This document shows positions 59,662 through 64,000 of a DNA stretch of 64,000 nt, in pieces; the first letter of the stretch is position 1, and each line of letters starts with the position of its first letter. A program made the translations under genes and the position numbers. Location: assembly GCA_016838895.1 (NCBI GenBank), contig JAEKNU010000010.1:1-64000 (forward strand). The letters are read 5' to 3'. Under the pieces are notes generated by a model. The model searched no databases. It was given only the letters and a program-made list of their open reading frames with translations, and was not told the DNA's origin. The stretch is from Chloroflexota bacterium. GTDB lineage: Bacteria > Chloroflexota > Anaerolineae > Anaerolineales > Anaerolineaceae.

Positions 59662-62253
59662 ATGGCTTTATCTTCTCTCTTTATTCCCTCGCCTTTTGAT
59701 GCGTTGACAAATGCTCAATCCGTCTTTCATTTTGATGGCGTGCGCTTTTCATTGCTCACTGAACGATTAATCCGCATTGAAATCAGCCCATCAAATCAAT
59801 TCGAAGATCGTCCCAGCCAGGTATTCTGGTATCGCAATCAAACCACCCCACAGGCCAAAATTGAATATCAGGCACAAAACCTGAAGATTGAAACAGATCA
59901 TTTCATACTGGCCTATCAGGAAACAACCAACCAAAAGATCCAGGAAAACATCAGCATTCTGATTAAGAAAACCGGGCAATCCATCCAACTGAATGCATCC
60001 AATCCGGGACAATTGCCAGGCACAACGCGCACACTGGACGAGGTTGATGGGGCCACTGAGTTACAACCCGGATTAATTTCACGGGACGGTTGGGTACAAA
60101 TTGATGACACCTCCAGCCTGGTTTTTAACCCACAAGGATGGTTGGAAGAGCGTCCTGATGTAAAAGGGTATCGTGATTTATATCTACTCATCTATGGTTC
60201 GGATTACAAAGCTGCCCTGCAGGATTATCAACACATTGCCGGCACACCTCCTCTGCTGCCACGTGCTTTTTTGGGGAACTGGTGGTCACGTTATTGGCCT
60301 TACTCACAGGAAGACATCACAGATCTGGTGAATCAATTCCAACAAAAGGAGATTCCCTTATCTGTATTGATCATCGATATGGATTGGCATATTACCCAAA
60401 CCGGGAATCAATGTAGCGGCTGGACAGGATTCTCCTGGAATCATGAACTCTTTCCCGATCCCGAAAAAATGATCCATTGGCTGCATGAGCAAAAATTAAT
60501 CACTTCCATGAATCTTCACCCAGCCGAAGGGATTCATGCACATGAAGCGCAATACAAAGCTGCATCTAAAGCCATGGACATGGATCAGTCTGATATAAAT
60601 CCCATTCCCTTTAATATCGCTGACCCCTTATTTGCAAAAACCTACTTTGAACAGTTGCTTTATCCATTGGAAAAGCAAGGCGTGGATTTCTGGTGGCTTG
60701 ACTGGCAACAAGGGGAAAGTACCGCGCTCAAAGGGTTGGACCCTCTGTGGTGGTTAAATCACCTGCATTTCTATGATCTGGGTCGCTCAAATGTCAAAAG
60801 ACCCATCATTTTCTCGCGTTGGGGTGGCGCGGGCAATCACCGCTATCCCATTGGTTTCTCCGGGGACACAATCATCACCTGGGCATCCCTGGCTTTTCAG
60901 CCTTTTTTCACTGCCAGTGCCGCCAATACGGCTTACGGCTGGTGGAGTCATGATATCGGCGGTCACATGCACGGCATTGAGGACGGTGAACTATATGCCC
61001 GCTGGTTACAATTTGGCGTAGTAAGCCCGATCATGCGCCTGCACTGCGCCAATGACCCCTGGATTGATCACCTGCCCTGGGCATACGATGCCGAGATTGA
61101 GCGCATCTCCCGAGAGGCGATGCAATTCAGGCATGCCCTCGTGCCATATCTATACACGATGTCCAGACGAAATGAACGGGAAGGTCTACCACCCATTACA
61201 CCCCTGTATTACGAGTGGCCGCATGAAGAAGCCGCTTATCAGGCACAAAATCAATATCTATTTGGATCGGAAATGATGGCCGCGCCAGTGGTTAGTCCGA
61301 TCATCCCTGAGTTGAAACAAGCCCGCCAACCCATCTGGTTCCCGCCCGGAAGCTGGTTTGATTTCTTTACTGGCGAGGAAATTCATGGGAATGAGTGGCA
61401 AGTCCGTTTGTACTGTCTGGATGAAATTCCATTGTTTGCCCGGGCTGGTGCCATTGTGCCGCTGCAGAAAAACGTAACACAAAATGGCTGTGACAATCCT
61501 GATGAAATTGATTTACATGTGTTCTCGGCAGGCGATGGTCAATTCAGTTTGTACGAAGATGATGGTGTTTTCCAAAAATATAAAACCCAAGGTGGATGCA
61601 TAACCGGCTTTGATTCCAAATGGACAGGAAAAGCCCATCAATTTGAGATCTTCCCCGCAGTAGGAGATACAAGTACAATTTCACAAGAACGCACTTTCCA
61701 TATTCACTTTCGTGGTGTTCGAGAACCATCACATGTACAAATCCGACTTGATGGAGAGGAAATCACCCTCGATGCTACATACGATGCTGCTACCCTCACA
61801 TTTCTCATTCCGAACATTCACATGGGCCATCAGCAGTATTTACATATTTCTATTGACACGAATCACGATAGCCTGATCACCCCAGTCCCAAAATCAAGCA
61901 TGAGCATAGAACAGTTCCTGCGAAGAATGCCGATGAAACCCGATCAGAAACGGGAAATCATGAATCATTTACCCGCTTTATTGTTGGATATTCGGAACAT
62001 CAAGAAACTAAAAATGCCCATGCGAAAAACGCAGAAAATCGCCTTAATCGAAGAAATCTGTGGTGTGGCGGCTGCCCCATTGACCTCTCCCACAGGACAA
62101 AAACATGTCGTCCTATGCAATCCAAATCAGACAGCAGGCTTCACCTGTGAGGTAATTAACCCGATTGATATACCGGCAACTGGTGTATTGATTGAAAAAA
62201 ATCAATCCCCCATTGAGATAAATTATTTTGACATCTTCAACAATAAATACTAG
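59662..62253 (+). CDS. Glycoside hydrolase family 31 with DUF5110-like C-terminal domain
   Basis: LPRAFLGNWWSRYWPYSQEDITDLVNQFQ, VLIIDMDWH, WWLDWQQGE, GYGWWSHDIGGH-type motif (AYGWWSHDIGGHMHG). Confidence 0.9.
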   Translation: MALSSLFIPSPFDALTNAQSVFHFDGVRFSLLTERLIRIEISPSNQFEDRPSQVFWYRNQTTPQAKIEYQAQNLKIETDHFILAYQETTNQKIQENISILIKKTGQSIQLNASNPGQLPGTTRTLDEVDGATELQPGLISRDGWVQIDDTSSLVFNPQGWLEERPDVKGYRDLYLLIYGSDYKAALQDYQHIAGTPPLLPRAFLGNWWSRYWPYSQEDITDLVNQFQQKEIPLSVLIIDMDWHITQTGNQCSGWTGFSWNHELFPDPEKMIHWLHEQKLITSMNLHPAEGIHAHEAQYKAASKAMDMDQSDINPIPFNIADPLFAKTYFEQLLYPLEKQGVDFWWLDWQQGESTALKGLDPLWWLNHLHFYDLGRSNVKRPIIFSRWGGAGNHRYPIGFSGDTIITWASLAFQPFFTASAANTAYGWWSHDIGGHMHGIEDGELYARWLQFGVVSPIMRLHCANDPWIDHLPWAYDAEIERISREAMQFRHALVPYLYTMSRRNEREGLPPITPLYYEWPHEEAAYQAQNQYLFGSEMMAAPVVSPIIPELKQARQPIWFPPGSWFDFFTGEEIHGNEWQVRLYCLDEIPLFARAGAIVPLQKNVTQNGCDNPDEIDLHVFSAGDGQFSLYEDDGVFQKYKTQGGCITGFDSKWTGKAHQFEIFPAVGDTSTISQERTFHIHFRGVREPSHVQIRLDGEEITLDATYDAATLTFLIPNIHMGHQQYLHISIDTNHDSLITPVPKSSMSIEQFLRRMPMKPDQKREIMNHLPALLLDIRNIKKLKMPMRKTQKIALIEEICGVAAAPLTSPTGQKHVVLCNPNQTAGFTCEVINPIDIPATGVLIEKNQSPIEINYFDIFNNKY

Positions 62254-62261
62254 TTAATATA

Positions 62262-62312
62262 AAAAAAAAGCCGTTCACACTTCGACAATAGCTCGGTGAA
62301 CGGTTTTCTTTT
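62262..62312. terminator. Terminator hairpin between convergent genes
   Basis: CCGTTCAC...GTGAACGG flanked by A and T tracts. Confidence 0.8.
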
Positions 62313-62319
62313 TTTGAAA

Positions 62320-64000
62320 TTATGCTACACGAAAAGCAGGGGCGAGTTTTGCTCTATCATCATCAACAAGCTGATAATACGGCATCCACAGCACACTGAA
62401 CACTGCCATATAAATATCTTTTTTATAGGGTGTTACTGATATTTCTGTGCTGTCATCTACAATATTTGCCCATTTATCATTAAGCTCTTTTAAGACATCT
62501 TCCTTCTCCGCCATCAAGTCTTCCAATTGAGCCTGCATATCTTCCAGCTCCTGGGTTTCCTGTTCCAGTTCTGCTTTTGCTTTAGACGTCATACGACGTT
62601 TGGTCATAGAAGACGATAAACTGGCTTTTTTGGAACTTAACATTTTCAACAACACCGATCCGGCTGTGCCAATCTCTTCCATACGCCGTTGGCCTAATTC
62701 TGCTTCCTGCTGATCCACTTCCATTTCCTGACGCTTGATACGTGTTTCCAGCGTTTGCAGTTTTTTATCAAGTGCCCGTTCTAATTTTTGCGCTTCCTGA
62801 TCACGAGCATCACGCGCTGCATCTGCACAACGTTTGCGAAAATCCGCTTTTCCTTCTTCCGGGTCCATGGCAACATTTAAAGTTTCATTGACCGTCAATG
62901 TTGCTGCACCTGTACGATATATCCAATCGATCAAGGCATTGTCCAATCCCTGAATCGATTTGGCATTACTAAACCCATCAGGTAAAGTGGCAAACAACCC
63001 ATTCGATTCTGCACTGGTCAGGAAATCCTGCTCATCCAGGGGCTCCACTGACAATTCTTCCCAACGCGGGCTACCGGAAGGTAATTCATGAATCATCGCT
63101 GCATGTTTCTTGTGCATGGTCAGGTTAAATTTTTTGGCATAATAAGTGGTTTCGGTTTGCAAATATACCGCCGGTTGATATACCACTTTCAGATCAGATC
63201 GCTTGATTTCAGCACCATATCCAGCGTCAGCTGGATCAAGCTTTATTCCTAAAAACTGTTCCTGTATACCACCAGGAATGCCCGGCCGACTTTGCGAAAA
63301 GCGACTGCTGGCCACCGTACTGGATGGTTTTGCAGCTTTTATCTCTGTTGAAGTCTTTGCAGACCCAGCCGCCGTTTTCCGACCGATAACTTTGCTTACC
63401 CCCATTAATTTGTTTAATGCGGGAATCTGCGTCCGAGTAAGCGGCCCTGCCAGATAGTTCATTACCCAGCGCGTCTGAAATAACTCAGGTTTCTTCTCAT
63501 GCACATTGTGCAGCAAGAATACGCGCTTCTGTAAGCCTGAAATCATCTTGTCATATTCTTTTGCTGAACCTGTTCCAGCAACCCCTTCCAGGCCATCCAG
63601 TAAGCGCTGCTTGTCTCGTTCAGTTTGTAAGCGGCCAATCATCCAGGTCCCGATATTGGACAGCGCTTTATAGTCCAGATCAACCGGATTCTGTGTGGCC
63701 AGTACCAATCCTACGCCAAAAGCACGCGCTTGCTTGAGCATGCGCAGCATAATCGGCCGTGAGGGTGGATTAGCAACCGGCGGTAGATACCCCAGGATTT
63801 CATCAAAGTAAATCAATGCACGTAGTCCACTGGAGCCACGCTGCATACGCATCCAGGATTCAATCGCCGCAAATAATAACGTAACAAAGAACATGCGCTC
63901 AGCATCATCCAGGTGTGCAATATAGAAAACACTGTGACGCGGTTTGCCATCAGGTGTATATAGGATAGAAGCAATATCCAATGACTGCCCATCCATCCAG
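62320..64000 (-). CDS. HerA/VirB4-like ATP-binding protein (5' end beyond the window)
   Basis: FYIAHLDDAERMFFVTLLFAAIESWMRMQRG, ALIYFDEILGYLPP, VLATQNPVDLDYKALSNIGTWMIGRLQTERD; long coiled coil. Confidence 0.75.
   Translation of the reverse strand, partial: WMDGQSLDIASILYTPDGKPRHSVFYIAHLDDAERMFFVTLLFAAIESWMRMQRGSSGLRALIYFDEILGYLPPVANPPSRPIMLRMLKQARAFGVGLVLATQNPVDLDYKALSNIGTWMIGRLQTERDKQRLLDGLEGVAGTGSAKEYDKMISGLQKRVFLLHNVHEKKPELFQTRWVMNYLAGPLTRTQIPALNKLMGVSKVIGRKTAAGSAKTSTEIKAAKPSSTVASSRFSQSRPGIPGGIQEQFLGIKLDPADAGYGAEIKRSDLKVVYQPAVYLQTETTYYAKKFNLTMHKKHAAMIHELPSGSPRWEELSVEPLDEQDFLTSAESNGLFATLPDGFSNAKSIQGLDNALIDWIYRTGAATLTVNETLNVAMDPEEGKADFRKRCADAARDARDQEAQKLERALDKKLQTLETRIKRQEMEVDQQEAELGQRRMEEIGTAGSVLLKMLSSKKASLSSSMTKRRMTSKAKAELEQETQELEDMQAQLEDLMAEKEDVLKELNDKWANIVDDSTEISVTPYKKDIYMAVFSVLWMPYYQLVDDDRAKLAPAFRVA

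Noticed and set aside
1-64000. CRISPR array or prophage
   Set aside because: No regularly spaced repeats and no phage structural, integrase or cas genes seen.

Overview
The window looks like ordinary chromosome of an AT-rich bacterium. Gene content and style suggest Chloroflexota/Anaerolineae, but this is inference without a marker-gene search. I found no rRNA, tRNA, CRISPR array, prophage or intact IS element. Main blocks: (1) a CotH-like protein with a metallophosphoesterase lipoprotein; (2) a MATE exporter, an ABC exporter, MntP, a class-V aminotransferase and a SlyD-like FKBP; (3) a membrane-anchored reductive-dehalogenase/QueG-like Fe-S protein, a CrtI-like oxidoreductase, a UbiA prenyltransferase, a Rieske oxygenase and a photolyase; (4) pfkA, followed by a convergent and apparently unannotated 17-codon small gene; (5) a TPP-riboswitch-controlled thiamine operon (thiN-thiB-thiP-thiQ); (6) a signalling gene row: DUF4388/PATAN, CvnD/MglA-like GTPase, alpha/beta hydrolases, a left-handed beta-helix protein, a receiver with degenerate GGDEF, and a lone receiver; (7) dnaX-ybaB-recR; (8) an alpha-glucoside type locus (ROK regulator, ABC transporter, GH15-like enzyme, two GH31 enzymes, tandem duplicated MFS); (9) an edge-truncated HerA-like ATPase. 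Best leads for something undescribed: the small gene at 19481-19690, the GTPase/PATAN gene row, the isoprenoid/Rieske/RDH-like neighbourhood, a dnaX slippery sequence, and several regulatory structures. All functional calls come from reading motifs by eye; no searches were run.
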